From: Viscum album
Lineage: Eukaryota > Streptophyta > Magnoliopsida > Santalales > Viscaceae
DNA: 64,000 bases
Assembly: GCA_963277665.1 (NCBI GenBank)
Contig: OY728121.1
Span: 1,657,676,062-1,657,740,061 of the forward strand
Reading direction: 5' to 3'
Shown here: one piece after another, positions 11,462 through 21,463 of the stretch
Position numbering within the stretch: position 1 is the stretch's first letter
Layout: each line of letters starts with the position of its first letter
Translations under genes and position numbers: made by a program
Notes under the pieces: generated by a model
Databases searched by the model: none
The model's input: the letters and a program-made list of their open reading frames with translations, nothing else
What the model was told of the DNA's origin: nothing

Positions 11462-11535
11462 CTGTGAACAAAATATTTTGATTATTGTCTCTAAATATAA
11501 GTAATCTTGGTTAATTATTATAGAAAGAAGATTCG

Positions 11536-11805
11536 ATGGCCTCACCTAGTAGTCTTGGACCGATCGAAGCCCATCTAACAGAGCTTGGGAAGGAGGTAGC
11601 ACCACTGGGCTTTGCTCTGGATCAAATCCAAGCCGAACTTCATCATGTGAAGTTGGAACGAAATCGCCTTCATGAGAAGTTCAAACTGATAGAAATTACT
11701 TCACGGGCAATGTTGACTGAGCCGCCCCAAGCTTCTATCACCCTAGCACACCTTACTCTTAGGTCCTATGCTGGTATTATAAGGGGTTATGTAACGAGAC
11801 CGTAA
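11536..11805 (+). CDS. U3-encoded 89-aa protein of family A (copy 1)
   Basis: An unrecognised protein of 89 residues, starting ATGG in a good plant context (TTCGATGGCC). Residues 28-52 have hydrophobic positions L28, I31, L35, V38, L45, F49 and I52 in a 3-4 spacing, with one break at R42, suggesting a short coiled coil. The C-terminal third is basic (RGYVTRP end). There is no signal peptide or membrane segment. The same ORF exists in all five family A LTRs in the window. Compared with the A' copy at 57393, 12 of 89 residues differ. By my hand count about 20 changes are synonymous and 13 non-synonymous, with no indels, whereas the bases just after the stop are much more diverged and contain indels. 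That suggests selection on the protein. It lies about 1.2 kb upstream of the TATA box, so it would need its own promoter (TATATAA at about 11435) or a read-through transcript. Confidence 0.55.
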   Translation: MASPSSLGPIEAHLTELGKEVAPLGFALDQIQAELHHVKLERNRLHEKFKLIEITSRAMLTEPPQASITLAHLTLRSYAGIIRGYVTRP

Positions 11806-12219
11806 CTACCTTGTGTAATCCTTGTTTTAAATAAAAATTGTGATTTCTTCTTATGATGAAGTTTATGAATTTTGAAATGACCGGATAAATATAGTATGCA
11901 TATTTTTGATGAATTTTAGAAAAAGGATATTTTAAATATGTTTATGTAAACCCTAAATAATTAAAAATGTGTAATGATTTTCAAAAAATGGTCTTCTGCA
12001 ATTATGTTCAGTACTAAATTTAGAGTCTAATAAGATCAACTTGGTTTTTGATGAATAGTAAATTATGAATAGTGATTTTATGATTAGGATTAGTAATATG
12101 ACCAAATGGATTAGTAATCTCACTTAAAGAAAGTTTTAAAATAATCTAGGCACCTTGATTAAGTAATGTGATTCAATAAAATAGTTAAATAACGGTTTCA
12201 TTAATTATTATTCAAGTAT

Positions 12220-12535
12220 TAGTTTTTTCGGGTGAATAGTGTTTTTTAATTAAAAATTTAATTAAAAATAATTAGAAAATTATTTTTATAAAAATGACTT
12301 TATTTTTGAACTCAGAGCATCGATATTATGTTATGGTAATTTTTGGGGTTTTCTCTGAAAAAAATGAATTTTCGATGAATAGTGTTTTTATATAAAAATT
12401 AAATTAAAAATATTTAGAAAATTATTTTTATAAAATGGATTTCATTTTTGAAATCAGAGCATTGATATTTGGTTAATGTGAAATTTTGGGATTTTTCTGA
12501 GAAAGTTGAATTTTCAGTGAATAGTAAAAATACAG
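12220..12535 (+). repeat. U3 tandem repeats of about 145 bp (LTR 1)
   Basis: GTGAATAGT-type words at about 12230, 12375 and 12520 mark an imperfect tandem repeat. Each unit contains a TTTTTATAAAATGG-like segment, a CAGAGCAT word and a TTTTGGGRTTTTTCTGA-like segment. Units of the same composition occur in the U3 of solo LTR C (26100-26240). Very AT-rich and non-coding. Confidence 0.6.
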
Positions 12536-12750
12536 TTTTAGGGTTTCGGTATGTTTAATGACATCATAACGGTGTCATGATGATGTCATGAGATCTTTTG
12601 AGGGTTGGCCGGCCAAGGGTGATGAATTATTGTTTTGGGGGCCCCATGTGGCCTAACTCCACGATAAATGACAAGGGAGAGCACATGGGTTTGAGAAAAG
12701 CACATGTGAGGTGTCCCTTGGCCATTAATGCCTTGTCCCCTCACTTTCCC

Positions 12751-12758
12751 TATAAATA
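12751..12758 (+). promoter_or_regulatory. TATA box, LTR 1
   Basis: TATAAATA follows TCACTTTCCC and is conserved in all five family A LTRs. The expected start is about 12780-12785, in the CTCATCCATTC stretch. Confidence 0.65.
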
Positions 12759-12894
12759 CCAAGCCCTCCTCTCATCCATTCGACTCCCCACTCATTCCCA
12801 ATGAATTTTTGGTCTCATTACCTCCCAAGGAGTCCTCCCAAGATGCCCCCAAGCCCTCAAGGTCCCAACCTTTGAGGTTTAAGAGTTACATTTT

Positions 12895-12903
12895 AAGGTA
12901 AGG
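12895..12903 (+). other. Predicted 5' splice site, LTR 1
   Basis: AAG|GTAAGG matches the plant donor consensus closely and lies about 115 nt after the expected transcription start. It is conserved in LTRs 2, 3 and A', and in the distant LTR E. Paired with the acceptor at 14547 it gives a 1650-nt intron. Confidence 0.5.
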
Positions 12904-13080
12904 GATCCGACCTCTCTCTTTCTTTTCAAGTAATCTCTTTTATGTCTTTTCTTTTATACTCCATGTTCTTATGTTGGAGGATGTTATTTTATATTAATCC
13001 TACTGCCTATTTCATGTTCATATGATGAGAGAACCCCCCCCCCCCCTTGCTCTCATCAATTCGTTTTAAGAATGTTTAAG

Positions 13081-13891
13081 TGGCGCAGTTAGGCTGCCGA
13101 ATTTTTAAGGGATTCTTTCACCTTCCTCATTTTCAAGTTCTATTTTCATTCAAGTCTTTCATGTTACTTTTTATTATGTTGGGGTATGATATCTAAATTA
13201 TAATGCTGATCTTTTATGATCATATGATGAGAGACCCCATTTGATCTCTTCAATTCAGTATTTTGAAGTTTTAAGTGGCGCCGTTAGGCTGCCGAATTTT
13301 TTAGTGGTTCTTCACCCTTCTCGTTTTGAAGTTCTACTTTCATGTCAATTATTTCAAGTTCCTTTTTGTTATATTGGGGTATGATATCTATATATATAAT
13401 AATGGACTCTTATGTTCATATTATGAGAGACCCCATTTGATCTCTTCAATTCAGTATTTTGATGTTTTAAGTGGCGCCGTTAGGCTGCCGAATTTTTAAG
13501 TGGTTCTTCACCCTTCTCGTTTTGAAGTTCTACTTTCATGTCAATTCTTTCAAGTTCCTTTTTGTTATGTTGGGGAATTATCTCTATATCTATCATACTG
13601 AACTCTTATTTTCACATTATGAGAGATCCTATTTGATCTTTTCAAATCATTTTTGTTGATGTTTAAGTAACGCCGTTAGGCTGCCGAACTTTCATAAGAG
13701 AAATCTAATTTTTTTTTCTCCTTCCATGTTTTTAATTTCAAATGGTATGTCCTTGAAATTTCATTACCATGATCATGTATCCTTCTTATTCTGTACATGT
13801 ACTATTTTATGGGTCATTTATGAATGTTTGACCCATTTTACCTCTCTTTTAATGTCTTCTAAAACTTCGGAACATTGCCGTTATGCTGCAG
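13081..13891 (+). repeat. Leader hairpin repeat array, LTR 1 (five units)
   Basis: Units begin at 13081, 13276, 13472, 13668 and (diverged) about 13873, a spacing of 195-196 bp. Each has the core TGGCGCCGTTAGGCTGCC, which can fold as GGC-G-CC-GTTA-GG-CT-GCC with a GTTA loop. It is followed by a pyrimidine-rich stretch, a TGGGGTATGAT word and ATGAGAGACCCCATTTGATC. The core is better conserved between units than the rest. Short ORFs such as 13471-13659 are accidental readings of the repeat. Unit 1 has GGCGCAG, one stem mismatch. Confidence 0.75.
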
Positions 13892-14205
13892 AATTTCTGT
13901 CTCAAAATGTCTATCTCTTTTTCTAAAGTCCTTATATTTTATTAAGTGAATACTCAAAGATCTTTCTTCTAAATGGGTATTCACATATATACCAAAATGT
14001 TCTATTTTAAATTCTGGGATTTACATACATGAGACCCACCTTCCTTTTCTGTGGGTTTAAAGTGACGTGAAGATCATGTCTTTAAAGCAGTTTTTAAAAC
14101 GTTATGATTATGAAATGAAACCCATTTATTTTATGCTATGTGGGTTATTTATGAAATTTTTGATGATGATATATGTGGCTCACATGATAATAAAGGCAAA
14201 TTTAA

Positions 14206-14237
14206 GGGTGCGCCCTGATAGCGCTCCAATGCATTGG
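14206..14237 (+). other. GGG-loop-CCC hairpin plus CCAATGCATTGG palindrome, LTR 1
   Basis: GGG-TGCG-CCC at 14206-14215 is followed by a perfect 12-bp palindrome CCAATGCATTGG at 14226-14237. In LTR 2 the loop is TGCT, in LTR 3 TGCA and in A' TGCG, with the stem unchanged. Solo LTR C keeps both parts as GGG-TGGAG-CCC and CGATGCATCG. A self-complementary RNA loop of this kind could act in RNA dimerisation; that role is inferred. Confidence 0.5.
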
Positions 14238-14506
14238 GTAATGATGTAACCACTAAAGATTACAATTTTCACGATACCTTGGTGAATAACCTTGGTAATT
14301 TTAAAATGACAACTTGGGGATGAACCTTGGTGATATGTTCATGATTGTCTATGTTAAATGATGTAGACACATCTTCAAGTTATGAAAAAGTTTTATTTTT
14401 ATTATGATATGCCTCATGATTTCATTTTCATGCATTAAAGTTCTTTTCATGACTTTATTGATGTATCTCAAGTTCATATGTAAAATGTTTCACTTGTTTC
14501 CCTTGC

Positions 14507-14547
14507 TGGGCCTTCTGCTCACCCTTCCTTTTGATGTATGTCCCCAG
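14507..14547 (+). other. Predicted branch site and 3' splice site, LTR 1
   Basis: CTCAC (14518-14522) is followed by CCTTCCTTTTGATG, then TGTCCCCAG|G, with AG at 14546-14547, 26 nt after the branch A. The surrounding TGGGC-CTTCT-GCTCA can also form a small stem. The block is one of the best conserved parts of the LTR across A, A', C and E. Confidence 0.5.
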
Positions 14548-14730
14548 GTTATGAGATGCAGTAATGAGCCTAGGGTGAACATGAGGAGAAGTCTTTAAAG
14601 TGTTTAAGAAGAATGTTTTTTTTTGTTTCATGTTTTATGTTCCTTGTTTCCAAGACACTAAACCTTAAAGATCCTCAGTTCCGTGTAATGGAATGAAAAG
14701 TTATGTTATAAAAAGACGGGATGCTATTGT

Positions 14731-14750
14731 TGGTATCAAAGGATGGTTTA
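14731..14750 (+). other. Primer-binding site, family A internal 1
   Basis: TGGTATCAAAGGATGG, 2 bp after the LTR end, resembles the initiator Met-tRNA site TGGTATCAGAG. The same sequence is at 19805 and 60794. Confidence 0.7.
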
Positions 14751-16376
14751 GTTATTTGTGGAAATTAGGATATGAAAACTCTAGGAGGAACCCTATAGAA
14801 AAGTTTAATATAGGAAATCTTCCTGGTATTTTGGTGAGTATTGAGTAAGGGGTTTCCAAGCAAATACATCCCTGTCTGGATACGAGCAGGTAGAGGTGGC
14901 TCTGGCACAGATGTACATAGGGGTAAAACCCGAAAACACCGCTTTGAGCTAGACTCGAACGGGAACTGGTACACGACAACGGGCCTTGCTGCACTCTTGG
15001 TTACGACACTCCCGGGGGATATGCTTTGGTAAATTCATAAGCTTGGTATGAACCATTGTTAAAGGAACAAAGATAAAATAAAATAAAGGTTCACATAAGA
15101 ATATATGATCATTCATAACCTATATGGGAACCTAGGAGATCACAAGTTAGGGTATACCTTTCATATACAAGTTATCCTTATATGCTTTCAGTTCCTTTTC
15201 ATGATTATTAGCTAAGTACTTAAGCCCCTAATTATGCTTTCTCTTCTTAGTTAATGGTGGGAAATGGAAGAACATGTTCCGACAACCAATGTGATAGGAA
15301 ATGCGACGATTTTCGTATTAATATGACAGGGATGATTAGGGGATTAAAATATGATTATTATTTTGGAAGACGTTCATTATTTTGGGAACCATATTTGATC
15401 GAGGTAAATAGATTACTACGGTATTTTCATTGAGGAGTAAGGTTGACTTATATTTTGAAGAATCGATGAATTTAAGGTGAACTTATAGTAATTTAGGTTA
15501 CTTATGGGAATGACTAACCTATCTTGGGTAAAATATGTTTAGGTTAGCTACTTTTTATAAGATGTTAGGAGTGGTTGATGTTGTCTGGAGATGAACAATG
15601 AAGTTGTTTTGGAAGACTATGTTATCAAATCCTTATTGTATTTGGGTTTCAATCTTAGTTTGGTTTGTTTTGAGGAATTTTAAGGACCGTTATTTATGGA
15701 ATGGTCTATGATGAACTTTGGGTAGTACCATGGAACTTTGATGATTTTAAATTAGTTTCCATTCCTATGGGATTCTTTCTTTTTGAAGAGTTGTTTTACC
15801 TTAACCTTTCTGTTTTTGGGATAATGTTTAAAGATAGAAGAAATAGATAGTTAATCTTTTGTAGATTATGTGATTCTATAGAAGATGATTCTTGTTCTTT
15901 TATGAGACCAAGTGTTTTTGAATTCTCATCATTTGGAGAAAATATTAGTGTTGGTAGGGACTTGTTAAAGGATGAAACTCTACTTGAAGGTAGGTATATT
16001 TTCTTATGTTTTTGTTCTATGTAGTAAATGAAATCCTCAAAATTATGAAAAGAAACGTAAAACAAAAATGTTGTTGGTTTACGTTTCCTACTAGGTAATC
16101 AAAGACCGTTTACACACATCATAAGTTTGGGATTTTCTCATGGTTAACTTTCTCCTAATCATGTTCTCTATCACTCTCCCTCAGAACTTGACCCTTTGTT
16201 TTCTCCTCCATGTACATGTTTTCCTACATGGAACCCTAGTGTGGGTTAACTCGGGTGACCTTTGTACTTCCCTTTCTTTATTTTAAAGTAATAGTTTTAC
16301 TGACTCCTTTTCCTATGTGGGACTTTCAATGAAATTTCAAAACCCAATTTTTAAAATTGCGAGGACGCAATTTCTT

Positions 16377-16388
16377 AAGGGGGGAAGA
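16377..16388 (+). other. Polypurine tract, internal 1
   Basis: AAGGGGGGAAGA directly before LTR 2. Identical tracts lie at 21451-21462 and 62442-62453. Confidence 0.8.
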
Positions 16389-16617
16389 TTTTAACGACCC
16401 GAAATTTTTTAAATAAATTTTGTTTCCTAATTTTATGTGTTATTGTTATACTCAACAAAAATGTTTTATTTGATAAACATGATTATAATTAAAATGAGAT
16501 CAGTGGGTTTTGACTATTATATAACCATCGGTCAACATGACCGCTGTGAACAAAATGTTTTGATTATTGTCTCTAAATATAAGTAATCTTGGTTAATTAT
16601 TATAGAAAGAAGATTCG

Positions 16618-16887
16618 ATGGCCTCACCTAGTAGTCTTGGACCGATCGAAGCCCATCTAACAGAGCTTGGGAAGGAGGTAGCACCACTGGGCTTTGCTCT
16701 GGATCAAATCCAAGCCGAACTTCATCATGTGAAGCTGGAACGAAATCGCCTTCGTGAAAAGTTCAAACTGATAGAAATTACTTCTCGGGCAATGTTGACT
16801 GAGCCGCCCCAAGCTTCTATCACCATAGCACACCTTACTCTTAGGTCCAATGCTGGTATTATAAGGGGTTATGTAACGAGACCGTAA
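16618..16887 (+). CDS. U3-encoded 89-aa protein of family A (copy 2)
   Basis: Same unrecognised 89-aa ORF as at 11536, at the same offset (228 bp) from the LTR start, with an intact ATG and stop. Compared with copy 1 it has R for H at residue 46, I for L at 70 and N for Y at 78. The coiled-coil heptad positions are unchanged. Whether this particular copy is expressed is unknown. Confidence 0.5.
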   Translation: MASPSSLGPIEAHLTELGKEVAPLGFALDQIQAELHHVKLERNRLREKFKLIEITSRAMLTEPPQASITIAHLTLRSNAGIIRGYVTRP

Positions 16888-17832
16888 CTACCTTGTGTAA
16901 TCCTTGTTTTAAATAAAAATTGTGATTTCTTCTTATGATGAAGTTTATGAATTTTGAAATGACCGGATAAATATAGTATGCATATTTTTGATGAATTTTA
17001 GAAAAAGGATATTTTAAATATGTTTATGTAAACCCTAAATAATTAAAAATGTGTAATGATTTTCAAAAAATGGTATTCTGCAATTATGTTCAGTACTAAA
17101 TTTAGAGTCTAATAAGATCAACTTGGTTTTTGATGAATAGTAAATTATGAATAGTGATTTTATGATTAGGATTAGTAATATGGCCAAATGGATTAGTAAT
17201 CTCACTTAAAGAAAGTTTTAAAATAATCTAGGCACCTTGATTAAGTAATGTGATTCAATAAAATAGTTAAATAACGGTTTCATTAATTATTATTCAAGTA
17301 TTAGTTTTTTCGGGTGAATAGTGTTTTTTAATTAAAAATTTAATTAAAAATAATTAGAAAATTATTTTTATAAAAATGACTTTATTTTTGAACTCAGAGC
17401 ATCGATATTATGTTATGGTAATTTTTGGGGTTTTCTCTGAAAAAAATGAATTTTCGATGAATAGTGTTTTTATATAAAAATTAAATTAAAAATATTTAGA
17501 AAATTATTTTTATAAAATGGATTTCATTTTTGAAATCAGAGCATTTATATTTGGTTAATGTGAAATTTTGGGATTTTTCTGAGAAAGTTGAATTTTCAGT
17601 GAATAGTAAAAATACAGTTTTAGGGTTTCGGTATGTTTAATGACATCATAACGGTGTCATGATGATGTCATGAGATCTTTTGAGGCTTGGACGGCCAAGG
17701 GTGATGGATTATTGTTTTGGGGGCCCCATGTGGCCTAACTCCATGATAAATGACAAGGGAGAGCACATGGGTTTGAGAAAAGCACATGTGAGGTGTCCCT
17801 TGGCCATTAATGCCTTGTCCCCTCACTTTCCC

Positions 17833-17840
17833 TATAAATA
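17833..17840 (+). promoter_or_regulatory. TATA box, LTR 2
   Basis: TATAAATA in the same context as in LTR 1. Confidence 0.65.
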
Positions 17841-17976
17841 CCAAGACCTCCTCTCATCCATTCGACTCCCCACTCATTCCCAATGAATTTCTGGTCTCAT
17901 TACCTCCCAAGGAGTCCTCCCAAGATTCCCCCAAGCCCTCAAGGTCCCAACCTTTGAGGTTTAAGAGTTACATTTT

Positions 17977-17985
17977 AAGGTAAGG
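17977..17985 (+). other. Predicted 5' splice site, LTR 2
   Basis: AAG|GTAAGG. The partner acceptor is at 19621-19622, giving a predicted intron of 1643 nt. Confidence 0.5.
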
Positions 17986-18156
17986 GATCCGACCTCTCTC
18001 TTTCTTTTCAAGTAATCTCTTTTATGTCTTTTCTTTTATACTCCATGTTCTTATGTTGGAGGATGTTCTTTTATATTCATCCTACTGCCTATTTCATGTT
18101 CATATGATGAGAGACCCCCCCCTTGCTCTCATAAATTCGTTTTAAGAATGTTTAAG

Positions 18157-18966
18157 TGGCGCCGTTAGGCTGCCGAATTTTTAAGGGATTCTTTCACCTT
18201 CCTCGTTTTCAAGTTCTATTTTCATTCAAGTGTTTCATGTTACTTTTTATTATGTTGGGGTATGATATCTAAATTATCATACTGATCTTTTATGATCATA
18301 TGATGAGAGACCCCATTTCATCGCTTCAATTCAGTATTTTGAAGTTTTAAGTGGCGCCGTTAGGCTGCCGAATTTTTTAGTGGTTCTTCACCCTTCTCAT
18401 TTTGAAGTTCTACTTTCATGTCAATTATTTCAAGTTCCTTTTTGTTATATTGGGGTATGATATCTATATATATAATACTGGACTCTTATGTTCATATTAT
18501 GAGAGACCCCATTTGATCTCTTCAATTCAGTATTTTGATGTTTTAAGTGGCGCCGTTAGGCTGCCGAATTTTTAAGTGGTTCTTCACCCTTCTCGTTTTG
18601 AAGTTCTACTTTCATGTCAATTCTTTCAAGTTCCTTTTTGTTATGTTGGGGAATTATCTCTATATCTATCATACTGAACTATTATGTTCACATTATGAGA
18701 GATCCTATTTGAGCTTTTCAAATCATTTTTGTTGATGTTTAAGTAACGCCGTTAGGCTGCCGAACTTTCATAAGAGAAATCTATTTTTTTTTCTCCTTCC
18801 ATGTTTTTCATTTCAAATGGTATGTCCTTGAAATTTCATTACCATGATCATGTATCCTTCTTATTCTGTCCATGTACTATTTTATGGGTCATTTATGAAT
18901 GTTTGACCCATTTTACCTCTCTTTTAATGTCTTCTAAAACTTCGGAACATTGCCGTTATGCTGCAG
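18157..18966 (+). repeat. Leader hairpin repeat array, LTR 2 (five units)
   Basis: Units at 18157, 18352, 18548, 18744 and about 18949. Here the first unit has the full GGCGCC stem that is mutated in LTR 1. Confidence 0.75.
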
Positions 18967-19280
18967 AATTTCTGTCTCAAAATGTCTATCTCTTTTTCTA
19001 AAGTCCTTATATTTTATTAAGTGAATACTCAAAGCTCTTTCTTCTAAATGGGTATTAACATATATACCAAAATGTTCTATTTTAAATTCTGGGATTTACA
19101 TACATGAGACCCACCTTCCTTTTCTGTGGGTTTAAAGTGACGTGAAGATCATGTCTTTAAAGCAGTTTTTAAAACGTTATGATTATGAAATGAAACCCAT
19201 TTATTTTATGCTATGTGGGTTATTTATGAAATGTTTGATGATGATATATGTGGATCACATGATAATAAAGGCAAATTTAA

Positions 19281-19312
19281 GGGTGCTCCCTGATAGCGCT
19301 CCAATGCATTGG
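19281..19312 (+). other. GGG hairpin and palindrome, LTR 2
   Basis: GGG-TGCT-CCC at 19281-19290 and CCAATGCATTGG at 19301-19312. Confidence 0.5.
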
Positions 19313-19581
19313 GTAATGATGTAACCACTAGAGATTACAATTTTCAAGATACCTTGGTGAATAACCTTGGTAATTTTAAAATGACAACTTGGGGATGAAC
19401 CTTGGTGATATGTTCATGATTGTCTATGTTAAATGATGTAGACACATCTTCAAGTTATGAAAAAGTTTTATTTTTATTATGATATGCCTCATGATTTCAT
19501 TTTCATGCATTAAAGTTCTTTTCATGACTTTATTGATGTATCTCAAGTTCATATGTAAAATGTTTCACTTGTTTCCCTTGC

Positions 19582-19622
19582 TGGGCCTTCTGCTCACCCT
19601 TCCTTTTGATGTATGTCCCCAG
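19582..19622 (+). other. Predicted branch site and 3' splice site, LTR 2
   Basis: Identical block to LTR 1, with AG at 19621-19622. Confidence 0.5.
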
Positions 19623-19802
19623 GTTATGAGATGCAGTAATGAGCCTAGGGTGAACATGAGGAGAATTCTTTAAAGTGTTTAAGAAGAATGTTTTTTTTGT
19701 TTCATGTTTTATGTTCCTTGTTTCCAAGACACTAAACCTTAAAGATCCTCAGTTCCGTGTAATGGAATGAAAAGTTATGTTATAAAAAGATGGGATGCTA
19801 TT

Positions 19803-21463
19803 GTTGGTATCAAAGGATGGTTTAGTTATTTGTGGAAATTAGGATATGAAAACTCTAGGAGGAACCCTATAGAAAAGTTTAATATAGGAAATCTTCCTGG
19901 TATTTTGGTGAGTATTGAGTAAGGGGTTGCCAAGCAAATACATCCCTGTCTGGATACGAGCAGGTAGAGGTGGCTCTGGCACAGATGTACATAGGGGTAA
20001 AACCCGAAAACACCGCTTTGAGCTAGACTCGAACGGGAACTGGTACACGACAACGGGCCTTGCTGCACTCTTGGTTACGACACTCCCGAGGGATATGCTT
20101 TGGTAAATTCATAAGCTTGGTATGAACCATTGTTAAAGGAACAAAGATAAAATAAAATAAAGGTTCACATAAGAATATATGATCATTCATAACCTATATG
20201 GGAACCTAGGAGATCACAAGTTAGGGTATACCTTTCATATACAAGTTATCCTTATATGCTTTCAGTTCCTTTTCATGATTATTAGATAAGTACTTAAGCC
20301 CCTAATTATGCTTTCTCTTCTTAGTTAATGGTGGGAAATGGAAGAACATGTTCCGATAACCAATGTGATAGGAAATGCGACGATTTTCGTATTAATATGA
20401 CAGGGATGATTAGGGGATTAAAATATGATTATTATTTTGGAAGACGTTCATTATTTTGGGAACCATATTTGATCGAGGTAAATAGATTACTACGGTATTT
20501 TCATTGAGGAGTAAGGTTGACTTATATTTTGAAGAATCGATGAATTTAAGGTGAACTTATAGTAATTTAGGTTACTTATGGGAATGACTAACCTATCTTG
20601 GGTAAAATATGTTTAGGTTAGATACTTTTTATAAGATGTTAGGAGTGGTTGATGTTGTCTGGAGATGAACAATGAAGTTGTTTTGGAAGACTATGTTATC
20701 AAATCCTTATTGTATTTGGGTTTCAATCTTAGTTTGGTTTGTTTTGAGGAATTTTAAGGACCGTTATTTATGGAATGGTCTATGATGAACTTTGGGTAGT
20801 ACCATGGAACTTTGATGATTTAAAAGTAGTTTCCATTCCTATGGGATTATTTCTTTTTGAAGAGTTGTTTTACCTTAACCTTTCTGTTTTTGGGATAATG
20901 TTTAAAGATAGAAGAAATAGATAGTTAATCTTTTGTAGATTATGTGATTCTATAGAAGATGATTCTTGTGCTTTTATGAGACCAAGTGTTTTTGAATTCT
21001 CATCATTTGGAGAAAATATTAGTGTTGGTAGGGACTTGTTAAAGGATGAAACTCTACTTGAAGGTAGGTATATTTTCTTATGTTTTTGTTCTATGTAGTA
21101 AATGAAATCCTCAAAATTATGAAAAGAAACGTAAAACAAAAATGTTGTTGGTTTACGTTTCCTACTAGGTAATCAAAGACCGTTTACACACATCATAAGT
21201 TTGGGATTTTCTCATGGTTAACTTTCTCCTAATCATGTTCTCTATCACTCTCCCTCAGAACTTGACCCTTTGTTTTCTCCTCCATGTCCATGTTTTCCTA
21301 CAAGGAACCCTAGTGTGGCTTAACTCGGGTGACCTTTGTACTTCCCTTTCTTTATTTTAAAGTAATAGTTTTACTGACTCCTTTTCCTATGTGGGACTTT
21401 CAATGAAATTTCAAAACCCAATTTTTAAAATTGCGAGGACGCAATTTCTTAAGGGGGGAAGAT
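19803..21463 (+). mobile_element. Family A internal region 2, non-coding
   Basis: 1661 bp, the same length as internal 1 and nearly identical to it. Primer site at 19805, polypurine tract at 21451-21462. No gag or pol similarity. Confidence 0.75.

Larger units (their letters stand above)
11308..14728 (+). mobile_element. Family A LTR 1
   Basis: A 3421-bp LTR starting TGTAACGACCCG. Order of parts: W-box-like inverted repeat at 11447, U3 ORF at 11536, AT-rich U3 repeats at about 12220-12530, TATA box at 12751, 5' splice-like site at 12898, hairpin repeats 13081-13891, palindrome region 14206-14237, branch site and 3' splice-like site 14518-14547, end near 14728. A primer-binding site follows after 2 bp. 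Confidence 0.85.
14729..16389 (+). mobile_element. Family A internal region 1, non-coding
   Basis: A 1661-bp region between LTR 1 and LTR 2 with no recognisable gag or pol. It starts with the primer-binding site (14731) and ends with the polypurine tract (16377-16388). The minus ORF at 15796-16065 recurs in internal 2 but is broken in A', so I do not call it. The ORFs near 14752-15032 overlap on both strands and show no domain. Confidence 0.75.
16390..19802 (+). mobile_element. Family A LTR 2
   Basis: A 3413-bp LTR almost identical to LTR 1. It begins TTTAACG, so the terminal TG has become TT, as in LTR 3. Only the outer LTR 1 keeps TGTAACG. All the elements described for LTR 1 are present. 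Confidence 0.85.

Noticed and set aside
12598..12804. ORF of 68 codons across the TATA box (also 17680, 22754)
   Set aside because: It spans the promoter and the likely transcription start, and is not kept in A'.
13471..13659. ORF starting MAPLGCRIFK, recurring at 18547, 23621 and 59330
   Set aside because: It is a reading of the GGCGCCGTTAGGCTGCCGAA core of the leader repeat. Its end differs between copies and the other repeat units do not keep the frame.
13081..13891. CRISPR-like regular repeats
   Set aside because: The units are about 196-bp tandem repeats with conserved full-length sequence, within an LTR of a plant element. They are not short repeats separated by unique spacers, and no cas-like gene is present.
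14404..14598. Plus ORF of 64 codons, hydrophobic, present in all A and A' LTRs (19479, 24554, 60445)
   Set aside because: It overlaps the conserved branch and acceptor block, which explains its nucleotide conservation. By hand count 8 non-synonymous and about 6 synonymous changes between A and A' give no clear sign of protein selection.
14752..14994. Overlapping ORFs on both strands just after the primer site (also 19826, 60815)
   Set aside because: Three overlapping frames are open in the same GC-richer segment. There is no recognisable domain, and lengths differ in A'.
15796..16065. Minus ORF of 89 codons in internal region 1, repeated at 20870-21139
   Set aside because: The two copies are recent duplicates, so sharing is expected. 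The corresponding place in A' (about 61860-62130) is not open. No domain was recognised.
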